This document shows positions 23,188 to 33,831 of a DNA stretch of 64,000 nucleotides, piece by piece. The number at the start of each line of letters is the position of its first letter. Position 1 is the stretch's first letter. The stretch is taken from contig SIJG01000001.1 of NCBI GenBank assembly GCA_023374025.1, positions 2,541,787 to 2,605,786 on the forward strand, in the 5' to 3' direction. The notes beneath the pieces are model-generated. The model saw nothing but the letters and a program-made list of their open reading frames with translations, searched no databases and was not told the origin of the DNA. Made by a program: the position numbers and the translations under genes. The DNA is from Heterodera schachtii. Lineage: Eukaryota; Nematoda; Chromadorea; Rhabditida; Heteroderidae.

Positions 23188-26100
23188 ATGGAGTTGAATG
23201 ATGCCCAACAAAAACGGAAAGAGCTCATTGTTCGAAATCTGCAAGAAGTGATTGGTGATGAAAAGCTCACAAAACAAATTGGAGCGGGCAAAAACATCCA
23301 CGTCTATTGGGGCACCGCCACCACCGGGCGTCCCCATGTCGGATATTTGGTCCCAATCCAAAAAATAGCGGACTTTTTGCGAGCCGACATTCGGGTAAAA
23401 ACGTTATTTGCTTATCTTCATTTTTTGGATTTAAATGTTTGTTTCTCTGTCAGGTGACCATTCTTTTTGCCGACCTTCACGCGTTTCTCGACAACATGAA
23501 AAGTTCCATTGAACTGCTTCAGAACCGCGTGCTTTACTACGAATGTGTGATCAAAGCGCTGCTAAACGCACTGAATGTGCCCATTGACAAATTGCATTTT
23601 GTGCGCGGACGTTCGTATCAATTGACCGAGTGAGTCTTATTTATCTGTCATTTTGGTGACCATATTTACTGCGAGAAACACCCTTTCAAAATTTAGGACT
23701 TACACAAAGGATCTGTTGCGGTTTTGTGGTTTGGTCAGTCTTCGGGATGCGACACGGGCCGGCGCGGAAGTTGTCAAGCAGGTGGGAAATGGAGTTGGAT
23801 TGGATCTTCAATTTGTCAAATGAATTTATAGTAGAGACAGAGATTTCCAAATCTGTCGGGCAGGTCGAGCTGACACTTTCAGAAGCAACCGGTTTCCGGG
23901 CCCGGTCTCAAAAACCGGTTTTTCGAAAAATTACCAGTTCGGGATCCTGTAAAAACCGGGCCCAGCCCCATGGCTTGTTTCTTATTTACAGTGACATCTT
24001 TTCCGCTATTTTATCCCACAATGAGTCATTGCTTTCAGGTCGACGACCCTCTGTTGAGCGGAATCCTTTACCCTCTGCTGCAAGCGTTGGACGAACAGCA
24101 CCTCAAAGTGGACGGCCAATTTGGGGGCGTGGATCAGCGCAAAATATTCATTTTGGCGGAGGAACAGCTGCCGAAAATGAAATTTGCCAAGCGTTTCCAT
24201 CTGATGAATCCGATGGTGCCCGGCCTCACCGGCTCCAAAATGAGCAGGCACTTTATTTTTTATTTTTTTAGCAATTTGGATTTCTTGAACGTTTTTAAAA
24301 TGCTTTTCATCGCTTTATTTATTCATTTTCAGTTCTGAAGAGAACACCAAAATTGATTTGTTGGATTCGCCCGAGTCGGTGAGTGCCAAAATTGACTCCG
24401 CCGCGTGCCCCAAAATGCCGTCAGCATTGTCCGCCGATGCCAAAGAAACCGGCGTTGGCGACGAAAACGGAGTGCTGTCATTCTTCAAACATGTTGTTGT
24501 GCCAATTCAGTCTGAGGTACTTGTATAAAGTGCCAGATATGCATTTTGTGCCAATAGATTGGTGGTCTTCCCTTGTTTCGATTCTATAAATCTCGCCTTT
24601 TTTGTTCCGTAGTGTGAATTGGTAATTCCTCTGACAAATTTATCCAATTCAGGCTCAAATTGTGATCAATGGCACCATTTTTGACTCTTTTGATGCCATA
24701 CGAAATGCCTTTGTCCGTGGCGATCTTTCCGAGAGTGCCCTAAAGGAATATTTGAAGAATTTTTTGAACACAATTTTATCGTCCGGTCAGTTTAAGTTTT
24801 TTTTTCTTGTTTTCTTTTAATAATATCAATAACATTTTCTTTTTTCTGCTTTAGTCCAACGCAATTGTCGTGACGACTCTCATTTTGAGGAAATTGTGGC
24901 AAAAGCGTATCCGTTCTCCAAAATCATCGCGCAGTTGGAGCAGTACAAGGACGAGGGCACTTCGATGGACGATTTGTGTTTGGACAGTTCGGCGCTGGAC
25001 GGGGTCAATTGCGTGTCCACGCACTTTGGCCAAACCCTGGAGGTATTTTCTGACTTTTTGACTATTTCAAATTGTCATTTTCTCCTTAAGTTTGTCGCTT
25101 CGTCCGCTCGTGTTGCTTCGCCCGATTTTCTGTTCTCCTCCAACAATTCTTCCGCCGATTTTCGTCCCCTTCGAATTTTGTGGCGTTTGTCTCCAAAGGG
25201 TCGGCTTACACTTGGCCATTTGAGCGCACTGTTCACTCTCAAATGGCTGTCCACTTTTGGCCATCACATCACAATTTTGCTCTCCGATTTGGACGCTTTT
25301 CTTGACCACGCAAAGTGTCCGTGGACGGAGATGAAGGCAAATTCAAATTTTATTTATTTGAATTCGTTAAGTTTCAACTTTTTTAAGAGTCGAGCACAAC
25401 AATACGAAAAATGGCTGAGGGAAATTCTGCGGTCATTGAATATGGAAAATGTCGAGACAAAACTCTCGTCGGAATACGAATTCGACAGGCACTAGCATTC
25501 CCCATATTCTCCATTTATACTCCATCCCTTTCAGTGACTTCTCCATGGCAATGTATCAAATGGCCGGCGTTGTGACCCGTGCCGAAACTGCGCCTTCCGT
25601 CACTTCCACCGATTCACCGCCGCCTCCAATTGGGTGTCATTTGTGTCCCATTTATTTTGCGTTAGATGTACGACAAAATGCAGCGGACATTGTGAGAAAA
25701 GTTTGATGTAAAAGAATTGTTTTAATTAATGTTAAGGTGTTAATTGGCTCAAACCAGCGGAAAACTGCCGAATTGACTGCAAAGGTTGACAAATGAAAAA
25801 AGGATCATTTATTTGTTTATTTTAAGATTTTCAAACGGCTGAGTTTAAGCACCACAATTCCTGCCTTTTTGATCAGTGTGAGTGCCATCCTCCTAAATTT
25901 TTCTCTGGTGATTTGTAGCCATTTCCAATTTAAGCCTCCGTTGGTCGGCATGGATGGGCAGCGGATGAGTGCCACTCGGTCCGATTTCCATTTGGACATT
26001 ATGCAGGACGGGGCCAAGAAAGTTCGCCAAAAGGTAAATAAACCAGTAAAAACACAACTTAATACACCTAAATTTCCATTTTGGATCGGAAAATCCTTCT

Positions 26101-26560
26101 GCGAGCCGGGCAATGTGTGCGATAATGTGGCACTGAAATTGTGTGCCGACTTTTTGTTCCCATTCTTCCGGCAAAAGGCATCGGCGGACACAAAAGGGGC
26201 GGAAAATGCCAGGGAAAAAGGACAAACAGTGGAAGAGACGGCAGGTCATTTTTGATAAATCATGACATTATTTTGCATTTAATTGATATCGAATTTTAAT
26301 TCGACCCATCCATAAATTGCGTAATTCATTTCCCAAATTCATTTCTTTGTTAAGCAGCAGTCACAATTGAACGGAAGCCCGAGAATGGCGGTGATTTGTC
26401 CGTGTCGGACTTTGCCCAATTGGAGTCGCATTTCGCTGCGCAACAATTGCACCCGGCCGATCTGAAGGCATTTGTGTGCGATCAACTGATGAGCATTTTC
26501 GACACCTTGCGAAATGGGCGCGTTTTGGTCGGTGGCACTCAATTCCGACACATTTTTTAA
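23188..26560 (+). CDS. yars-1: Tyrosyl-tRNA synthetase, double-length (tandem catalytic-like halves)
   Basis: Charges tRNA-Tyr. Twelve exons (23188-23394, 23454-23629, 23697-23781, 24039-24247, 24333-24516, 24653-24785, 24855-25042, 25091-25336, 25388-25488, 25535-25691, 25935-26244, 26355-26560) form one frame of 733 residues. The first half is canonical: class I HIGH-type motif ([10 protein letters not shown]), GGVDQRKI, and KMSSS across an exon junction. The second half repeats the fold: [27 protein letters not shown], then [16 protein letters not shown] and a final helical segment. It lacks the stretch before KMSSS and the first HIGH histidine, so it is probably not catalytic. Three of eleven introns start with GC (24248, 25337, 25489). 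Excising the 51-base in-frame intron at 25337 restores the alignment of the two halves. Confidence 0.93.
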
Positions 26561-26870
26561 ACTTTTTTCATTTAGATTCCTTAATGTCACAAATGCATAA
26601 TAAATAATCCGTTGTTGTGCTGTTCTTCCCCTTCTTTGTTGTTGTTTTATATCGAAATGGTTTGACTGAAGAAGAATTCGACCGCGTGCAAAAGCTTTCA
26701 TTTATTTATATTGTCAAATTGTAATTTGTGTCCAATTTCAAAATGTCTTTTTGTAAATGTTGAATAAGAAATCTATTTTATAAATTTTGACATATATTCA
26801 ATTATTTTGTTCTAATGGCTGACTTTTTATTTGTTTAAATTTCCTTTTTATTTTCTATATTAGCTTTTCC

Positions 26871-26872
26871 AG
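26871..26872 (+). promoter_or_regulatory. Probable trans-splice acceptor before the BED-PTPS gene
   Basis: The motif CTATATTAGCTTTTCCAG ends at 26872, one base before the ATG at 26874, with no upstream exon to pair with. This is a typical spliced-leader acceptor position for a downstream operon gene. Confidence 0.55.
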
Positions 26873-26873
26873 G

Positions 26874-28910
26874 ATGAAAACTGTTAGGAAATCTCCGTCT
26901 CAGGATGACAAAGTGTCGTGGTGGTATTGGTTTGAGAAGCTGGACGGAAACCGAGCCAAATGCAAAAACTGCGAATGGTTGCGCGATCGGGGCCCAGGTA
27001 AGCGGTCGTTTTTTCGGGGCTTGTCATTTCCTCCCCTAAAATAAAAATTTTCTAACTTGGGAATTGCTTTACAGTTTTTAATGGTCCAATTTGTTCAGCG
27101 AAATCGACCAGCATTTTGCGTTGCCATTTAAAGTCGAAACACAGCGAATTGTACGACCAGCGGATGGAGGCGCAGGCGACGACGCCGAACCCGGAACAGA
27201 GGGGGCGAAAACGGACAATGACGACACCGACGACAAACGGAGCGAAGGAGGGAGCACAGCAACGACGGCAGCAACGACGGACCACGGCCAAATCGATGGT
27301 ATTATACCACTTAATTGGTTTTCTATGCCTTCGCATTTTGAAAATGTCTGAAATTTTTCTGTATCAAACCCCACCTAGAGCAGCTCGTTTCCCCTCCCCC
27401 CCGTATCAGTTCCCTTTTCTTATTGTTAGGGTTTTCTTTAAAAAAAAATTGATTTTTTTTAATTTCTCGGGGGGGGGGGAGGAAACGGCGGGGGAGAAAC
27501 GTAGTGCACCCAACCCCCACCCCTCCACCAATTGGGATGGGTGAGTAAACATATAAATTTTCAGTTGGCCATGATAAAAACAGCACCACACGATGATGAG
27601 TACGGACAAATGATCCGAAATGACATTGGTATTTTTGGAAGATAAAATCCACATTTTTCACAAAATCATCCCATTGAGTTTTTTAGCTGCAGCTGAATTT
27701 TGCTCCAATTTCGTCGACCATTCGTCGCCAAAATTTGGCATTTCCGACCATTTCAACGAAAAACAAATACCCAATTTTATGCCTTCCGTTGACACTGACA
27801 ACGGATCGCTCAAAGAAAGTCTGGGCCTCAGCCATGGTAATCGTTCTAGTTATTTATTGCCTTTTTTTATAAATCCTTGACGTATTTTCGCTGTTTTTCT
27901 GCAGCAATGACTAATTTTCCGTTTAGCCATGTTGTCAATGTTTATGAACACTTTGGGTGACAACAACGTCACTTCCCTAAATGACATGACGGACGTCGGC
28001 GCCTGTGACCAGTACAACAACAACAATATTGCTCCTCCATCAATTCCGCCGTCGTCAGCCAAAAAGAGGCAATGCTCTTCAAAACGCTTCACAACGGCGC
28101 CAACAAAAAGCGATGCTATCGCGGCATCGTCCAATTTGATACCAAACAGCAGTGGCAACAGTAACAACGAGAACAACGATATTTTGCCGACTTCGTCGTT
28201 GTCAATGCTTATGCAACAGTCGTCGGTTACGGCTAATGCTCCGCAACGCGCGCAACAGCAGCAGCCCATTGTCAAAATGTGCCGTGTTGAGACATTTTCG
28301 GCGGCGCACCGACTACACAATGACAATTTGCCGGACTATTTGAACCGCGAGGTGTTCGGCAAGTGCAACAACGGAAACGGACATGGGCACAATTACACGT
28401 GGAAAGTGGTGCTGAAAGGGCCGGTGGACCAGCACACCGGAATGGTCAGGCGAATATTGGACGAAAAATAGAAATTGGGATGCCAGCAAATTCGAATTGT
28501 ACATTAGCATTTCTCACGGATGCCCTAACAATTAGTTTTTGAAATCGGGAACAGTTCTCTCTTTTAAAAATGAAAATTCTTTTAACATTTTTTGGCTTTT
28601 GCATTTGCAGGTGTACAACCTTGCCGATTTGAAACGGGAGATGAACGAAGTGTTGGAACAGGTCGACCACAAACACTTGGACAAGGACGTGCCCTATTTT
28701 AGGTTATAATTAGTCATTTTATGCATATTTTTTCTAAACAAATTACAAAAAATTTAAAGGGACAACGGAATTGTGAGCACAACAGAAAATCTTTCGGTGT
28801 TTTTGTATAACGAACTGTCCGCCACAATGAGTTCCCCCGAACTTTTGCACAAAGTCGTGGTCTGCGAGACGGACAAAAACTGTTTCTCATTTGCCGGATA
28901 TTCATCCTAA
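26874..28910 (+). CDS. BED zinc finger joined in frame to 6-pyruvoyl-tetrahydropterin synthase
   Basis: Seven exons (26874-26997, 27075-27298, 27565-27628, 27687-27836, 27927-28444, 28611-28702, 28760-28910) sum to 1323 bases, 440 residues, without a stop. Residues 1-70 make a BED-type DNA-binding finger (WWYWFEKLDG, CKNC, then CHLKSKH). Next come basic Arg/Gln and Asn/Ser/Gln-rich linkers. Residues about 305-440 are a complete PTPS (FSAAHRLH and GHGHNY zinc ligands, Cys in FGKCNN, VDHKHLDKDVPYF, STTENL, ETDKN), the second enzyme of tetrahydrobiopterin synthesis. A Met at 28277 is exactly where ordinary PTPS proteins start (136 residues). So a separate PTPS product from an internal promoter, or two gene models, remain possible. 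Fifth and last gene of the cluster; polyadenylation-like AATAAA near 29037. Confidence 0.8.
28277..28910 (+). other. PTPS domain region / alternative start
   Basis: This marks the 6-pyruvoyl-tetrahydropterin synthase part of the preceding entry. Starting at the ATG at 28277, exons 28277-28444, 28611-28702 and 28760-28910 give a normal-length enzyme. It keeps the zinc-binding His residues, the active-site Cys, the Asp-His pair and the Glu of ETDKN, so activity is expected. Confidence 0.85.
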
Positions 28911-29243
28911 ACAAATGGAACTTACGCGATAGTGAGAAAGGATTGGTCTTCAATTTAAGTGACTGTTCCAACTTTTAATATTATTATTTTCCCTTATACT
29001 TCAAAAGTCACTTCTTTGTAAATATTGAGTGGTTTCTAAATAAATATAAATTCACAATCAATTTGAATTGTTGTTTTCGTGGTTTTTCTTGTAAGGGATT
29101 CATAAATATGCCATTAGCCTTGAACTATTTGTAACTTGAATCGAAAACTCAAGGCAACTTAACTCAAAATTCTCTAGAAACAACGCAATTTATTGAGAAA
29201 ATGTAATGTAATCACAAAAGTAATGAACAACGCGCGCAGCAAG
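28911..29243. terminator. Convergent 3' intergenic region
   Basis: Tail-to-tail spacer between the BED-PTPS gene (+) and UBL5 (-). It contains AAATAAATATAAA-type polyadenylation sequence near 29037 and is otherwise AT-rich. Nothing else seen. Confidence 0.5.
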
Positions 29244-29604
29244 TCATTGATAATACAGCTCAAAATTGAATCCGTCGTGTATTTCGTAGTCCTGCAAAGT
29301 GATGTGGTCCTGAAAAGCGAAAGGATGGGGAAATTAGGCATAAACATTTGTAACGGGGTATTACACAAAATTGCTCACTTTGTAAGTGGTGTACCATTTC
29401 TTCAGGATGAGTTTGTCCCACCTGAAAAGGCGAGAAAATTCAGAAGAGATTTCCAATTGGTGATGATGTTTTACAAAGTGTGCCTTTTTACCTTGTTCCA
29501 ATTTGGGCTGACACCAGCTTCTTCAGGTCGCCAATTGTGTCCGTCGGATTGCATTTAATTCGCACTTTTTTGCCCAGACGATCATTGACAGTAATTTCAA
29601 TCAT
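29244..29604 (-). CDS. ubl-5: Ubiquitin-like protein 5 (UBL5/HUB1)
   Basis: Small non-conjugated ubiquitin-fold modifier that binds spliceosomal partners. In C. elegans it is known for the mitochondrial unfolded-protein response. Three exons (29604-29492, 29421-29379, 29309-29244) give exactly 73 residues, the family's standard length. The sequence begins [19 protein letters not shown], contains [20 protein letters not shown], and ends [10 protein letters not shown] with the YY dipeptide that replaces ubiquitin's GG. Its start is divergent to that of MGRN1, about 500 bases away. Confidence 0.97.
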
Positions 29605-30110
29605 TTTTTATGTTTAATAATATGTGAAGATTTACTCCTTAAATGTAAGAACATTGTTAATCGAATTACAAGAAACTGCATTTGGTTAAATGAATTTAAA
29701 ATTTGACTTGTGATTTCTTAGGAAAGAATTGGTGAATCGGTCATGTTAAGGATAATACATATTGTTGTAGGTGTATTACAAAAGTAAACCAGTAATTTAA
29801 GAATCCAAATTGGAAGCTGTTGTCCGGGATTCGGCTTTAATTTTAAAACCAAATAGATTTGATTATTTATGCTTAAAATTTTCTGGCGTTGTGTTCCATA
29901 ATTTTTAAACATAAAACAGAACATCAGCATTAGAAGTAGCACACATCGATGAATGAAATGAGTGTAAGTGGGGATTGATCAGGCTGATCGGAAGAACCGG
30001 CTGCCCTTCGTCGGTCACTGCTGCGACTCATTCCTTCGCATTTTCCGCTGTTTGTGCGTTTTCTGTTCCTCCCATTTCGTTTGCCGCATAATTAAAAACA
30101 ACGAATTTTA
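29605..30110. promoter_or_regulatory. Divergent spacer between UBL5 and MGRN1
   Basis: AT-rich 506-base region between two oppositely oriented starts, presumed to hold both promoters. No repeat or RNA gene seen. Confidence 0.45.
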
Positions 30111-33100
30111 ATGGGACAACTGCTGGTCGCTTTTCGCGGAGCAGCCAATGGCAACGGAAACAATGACAACGAAAATGCACCAACAAATCCATCGGCAGGG
30201 CTTAGGTACATAAAATTGACCAAGTGATAGAAATCATAAAGAAAGCGGAAAATTTGTTAAGTGAAAAAAGATACATTTAGCATTGGATGATATGGCAGAA
30301 GCAGCAGATCTTAATTAAATTAATTTAGTTCAATCTTTAAATCTTAATGAATACAATTGCCAATTTGTTTTTGGAGCTGAAATTTTCGTTTTTACAATAC
30401 TTTTGAGACGAAATGCCCACGTGAGAATAAAATATTTGATTTCGGATCATTTATTCTTTGAATGATTTATGTTTTAATGTCCTCAACAGACGTTTGTTCG
30501 TTCTGCTCAGTGCTTTTTTGCCGTTTGGACAGCAACCAGCGAATAATTTGGAGCAACGGAACGACAATAATCAGCAGGGGTTGGTCAAAAGATTCGATGA
30601 AGAAATGAATTTGAGCCCCGTAAAGGGCGAGTCGAGTTAAATTGCCAAAAATATAAATGAAAAGCACAAAAAAGCATTGGATTTTATACATTTTCTCCAT
30701 TGTGCAGAGAGTCAGCGGAAATGGGCCGAGTCCGTGCCGGATTCGGCAGGCGCCGCCGGCGCCATGCGCCGGTGCCTCCCGATTTGTCGGGCAGCGGCGA
30801 GGCGGGCGGTCGCGGCAGTCCGAGCGGTGCCAACGGCGGCGGCTCATTTTTCGGCTCGCACTTTCTGATGGGCGGCGAACTGTACGACTCGTCAAAGCCG
30901 GAAGTGTATGAGGCGAAGGGCGGAGGGTTCGGCTGTCCCATTGCTTTTGCGTCCCCTCTTCAGCTTTTTGTTTGGCGACCAGCAGGACTTGGAGCTGTTG
31001 GGCAGCAAATCAGTGAAGGTGCGATGATTAATAAAACTGTGCCGGGCATTGATTTGCCGAGAAAGGAAGGGTTGGGTCGAAGAGAAATTTCAAAATTTAA
31101 ACCGAAAACCAAGACTCGGGATTTAAATTGGCCAAATGATGTCCATTGGCTGAAACTCACCATTCGATTTGAATTTTATTTATGTTTTCGAATTCAGTTC
31201 CCTTTCTCGGCCAAAGGCGTCACCGATTCGATCGGTGTTCTGAACGCGTTGGTCAATGTGCGCAAAGACTCCGTAAAATTCACAAAGTTTGTCTGCGTCC
31301 ACTCCGCTTCCCCCCCCCCCCATTTTGCCGTCCTCACTTTGCCCCCCCCCCCTTAGAGTTGGCCGTGCCGGCGGCGGTTATTCCTCCGGATTTTACCGTT
31401 TGGAGTTCGTCTTCGACTGCGACGTGTCCTGCTTCGTCCAAATTCACTTCTGTGCCCGGGAACAAATTGACGAACAGCAGCCACAACTTCTTCAGTAATT
31501 AAAAAAAGGCTTTTCCTCTATTTTCTCTGTCCCTTTGAAAGCCTTTGCCTTTCGGCGATATTTCGCTGCTTTTTTCAATCTTTCGGCAAACTGTTGATCT
31601 GAACGAATCCACCCACTCGGAATGTTATTCCCAATTTGAGAAATTTATCGGCTTTGCCCCGGCCCAAATTTCCAAATTTTTCGGTTTTTCCTCGTCAAAA
31701 TGGTAACTCCCCTTCCATCAAAGGATTGTCTCTCGTCAGCCCCAATTCGAACACTCCGAACGTTTCCATTTCCCCGTGGGTGCAAACCAACAGTTCAGCC
31801 ATTTCACCTTCAAACCGCACCGATACGACATGAAAATGATGCATTGGGACGGCGGCCCCTTTTTTCCGGTGGTCATCGAAATTCGATCGGTGTCCGACCA
31901 ATTCCCTGAACAGGTCGTCCCCAATTAGTGAATTCCTGTGGAATGGCTCATTTTTCCCGGGTGGTATTTACGGATTTTATGACCCGCCCTCATGGTACTG
32001 ATTTATGTCCCTGGATGCCAAGTGCGTCTTTCGGTCTGTCCTTGGAATTCCAATCTGCCAGTCCCTTCCTTGCCATTCTTTGGTGATCAAAGCATTTGTC
32101 CTTCCATCCCCAGGTCCAAACTACGCTTTGCAGCATCGAACGGTCCAATGATCAGTCGGCGGTGCTAATTCTGAAGCCAATGAAGCAGAAACTGTTCTCG
32201 GACGGTGTCCTATTTTTGCTGCAAGAAATTTTCGGCATTGAGAACAAAGAGATGGAGACGGCGCCGCCGGCGTTGGCGGAGGAAAACGGCGCCGAATGCA
32301 TCATTTGCATGGCCAACTCGAGGTGCCATTGTGCCAAAAAATTGCGTTTCAAATAATTAACCTTTGCACCAAAAAAGGGACACAATGATTTTGCCGTGCC
32401 GTCATTTGTGCATTTGCAATGGTTGTGCCGAAACACTGCGATATAAGGTCACTTCATGCTCCCACTCATGATTTATGGCATGAAAAAACATCAATAATTT
32501 CTATCCCCTCTCATTCAGCTGAATAATTGTCCAATTTGCCGTTCTCCGTTCAAAGCACTGCTCAAAATCAAAGCGATGCGCAACTCGTTGGTGGGCAAAG
32601 GGGTCGGCTCTGACGGGAGCATGACAACGACACGGATTCGGTCGGTGAATGCCTCCGGACAAAGGGAAACGGGATCAGAGTCAGAAGAACCTGTTACTTA
32701 GCTAATTTCTTCATGAAAGGGCCAAGGGCCCAGTCAAATTGGGCTAATAGCGGTTGACTGACTCGGCTTTGTCGAGCTGTATCTTTTTCCATAAGAATGA
32801 TTAAAATGCAGCCTCTTTTGCCATGATTCACTTTCATTCAGTCATGAGCCTGTGACTCTGATCGAAGCCATCAACGGTCCGTTCACTTCGTCCGCCCCTC
32901 CGGCGCCGCCGCTCCATTCCTTCGCCGTTGGCGCTGATACCGCCACGGCACAGTTCCAACAGAAGCAGCAACAGGCGGAAAGCAGAGACGACGGAGCAGA
33001 GCAAGCGGCGTTAAATATTCGCGATGATGGGGAAGCCCTCCACAGAACGGCACCGGCGGCGGCAATGGTCGCGCGCTGTCGCGGCTCGCAAATTGTGACC

Positions 33101-33831
33101 AGTACCATTGTCCATCCGTCACCGGCACTCTCACCATTCGCCTCTGTGCCCAATTACCAACACCACAAAATGCCACCATTGGTCGGCCCTTCCCAAAGAG
33201 CCGTCGTTGTCAGCCAGCAGAAACGGCACCAAATGGCACCAATGCCAAATCGCCGAGAAGGCAGCAGTCGACGTGACGTCGTTCTCATCGGTGGCGGAGA
33301 AGCGATGGCCGGCACCGCAGCAGTGATCGACTGGCTCCGGGGGGTGAAAGTGAGCACAAAATGCGATGGGAGTGACTAATTACCCCTCTAAACCATCCAA
33401 ATTAACAGAGTCCCCAGCAAAATGAGCAAATGAAAATGCGAAACGAAACAATGGAACAAATTGAAATGGGCCAATTGCGCAGCAGAAAGGTGTGCCATCA
33501 TTTAACATTTTCTGTAATTTAATTCGATTTCCTGTCAAAATTCAAAATCATTTGCCCCTTTCTTTCACAGGGTTCCCATTCGAGTGCCGTTTTCTGTCCC
33601 TCTTCCGTCGACAATTCGTTCGTTTTTGGCAGTCGTTCGCCTTCGCTGTACCGTATGGACAACAACCGTCACTCACATTTTTCCGTGCCAAATTCCTCTT
33701 ACCAATCGGCGCGTTCATTTGCAACAAAATATGGCGGTGACAGAAACACAGGGCAAAAGCAAACGGTGCATAGAAATGGACAGAGACGGCATTTGGGCAG
33801 TTCGCCAAATTTGGGTGTGCCCACTTTTTGA
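30111..33831 (+). CDS. MGRN1: Mahogunin-type RING E3 ubiquitin ligase (MGRN1/RNF157)
   Basis: E3 ligase of the MGRN1/RNF157 family, linked in animals to endosomal trafficking and neuronal proteins. The N-terminus MGQLLVAFRG allows myristoylation at Gly2, as in the family. Clear exons: 30111-30205, 30708-30905, 30964-31018, 31198-31286, 31357-31494, the exon ending at 31913, 32114-32322, 32378-32447, 32519-32679, 32842-33349, 33409-33489 and 33571-33831. Domains: GSHFLMGG and FLFGDQQDLELLG motifs, a beta-sandwich (YRLEFVFDCD; QQFSHFTFK; FPVVIEIRSV), SDGVLFLLQEIFGIENK, then the RING (CIICMANSR, LPCRHLCICNGCAETLRYK, NNCPICRSPFKALL). A disordered Gln/Ser/Arg-rich tail of about 280 residues follows. 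The junctions between 31494 and about 31740 are unresolved. Confidence 0.92.

Noticed and set aside
30467..30941. Minus-strand Pro/Ser/Arg-rich frames over the MGRN1 second exon
   Set aside because: Shadow frames; the plus strand encodes the conserved SHFLMGG motif.
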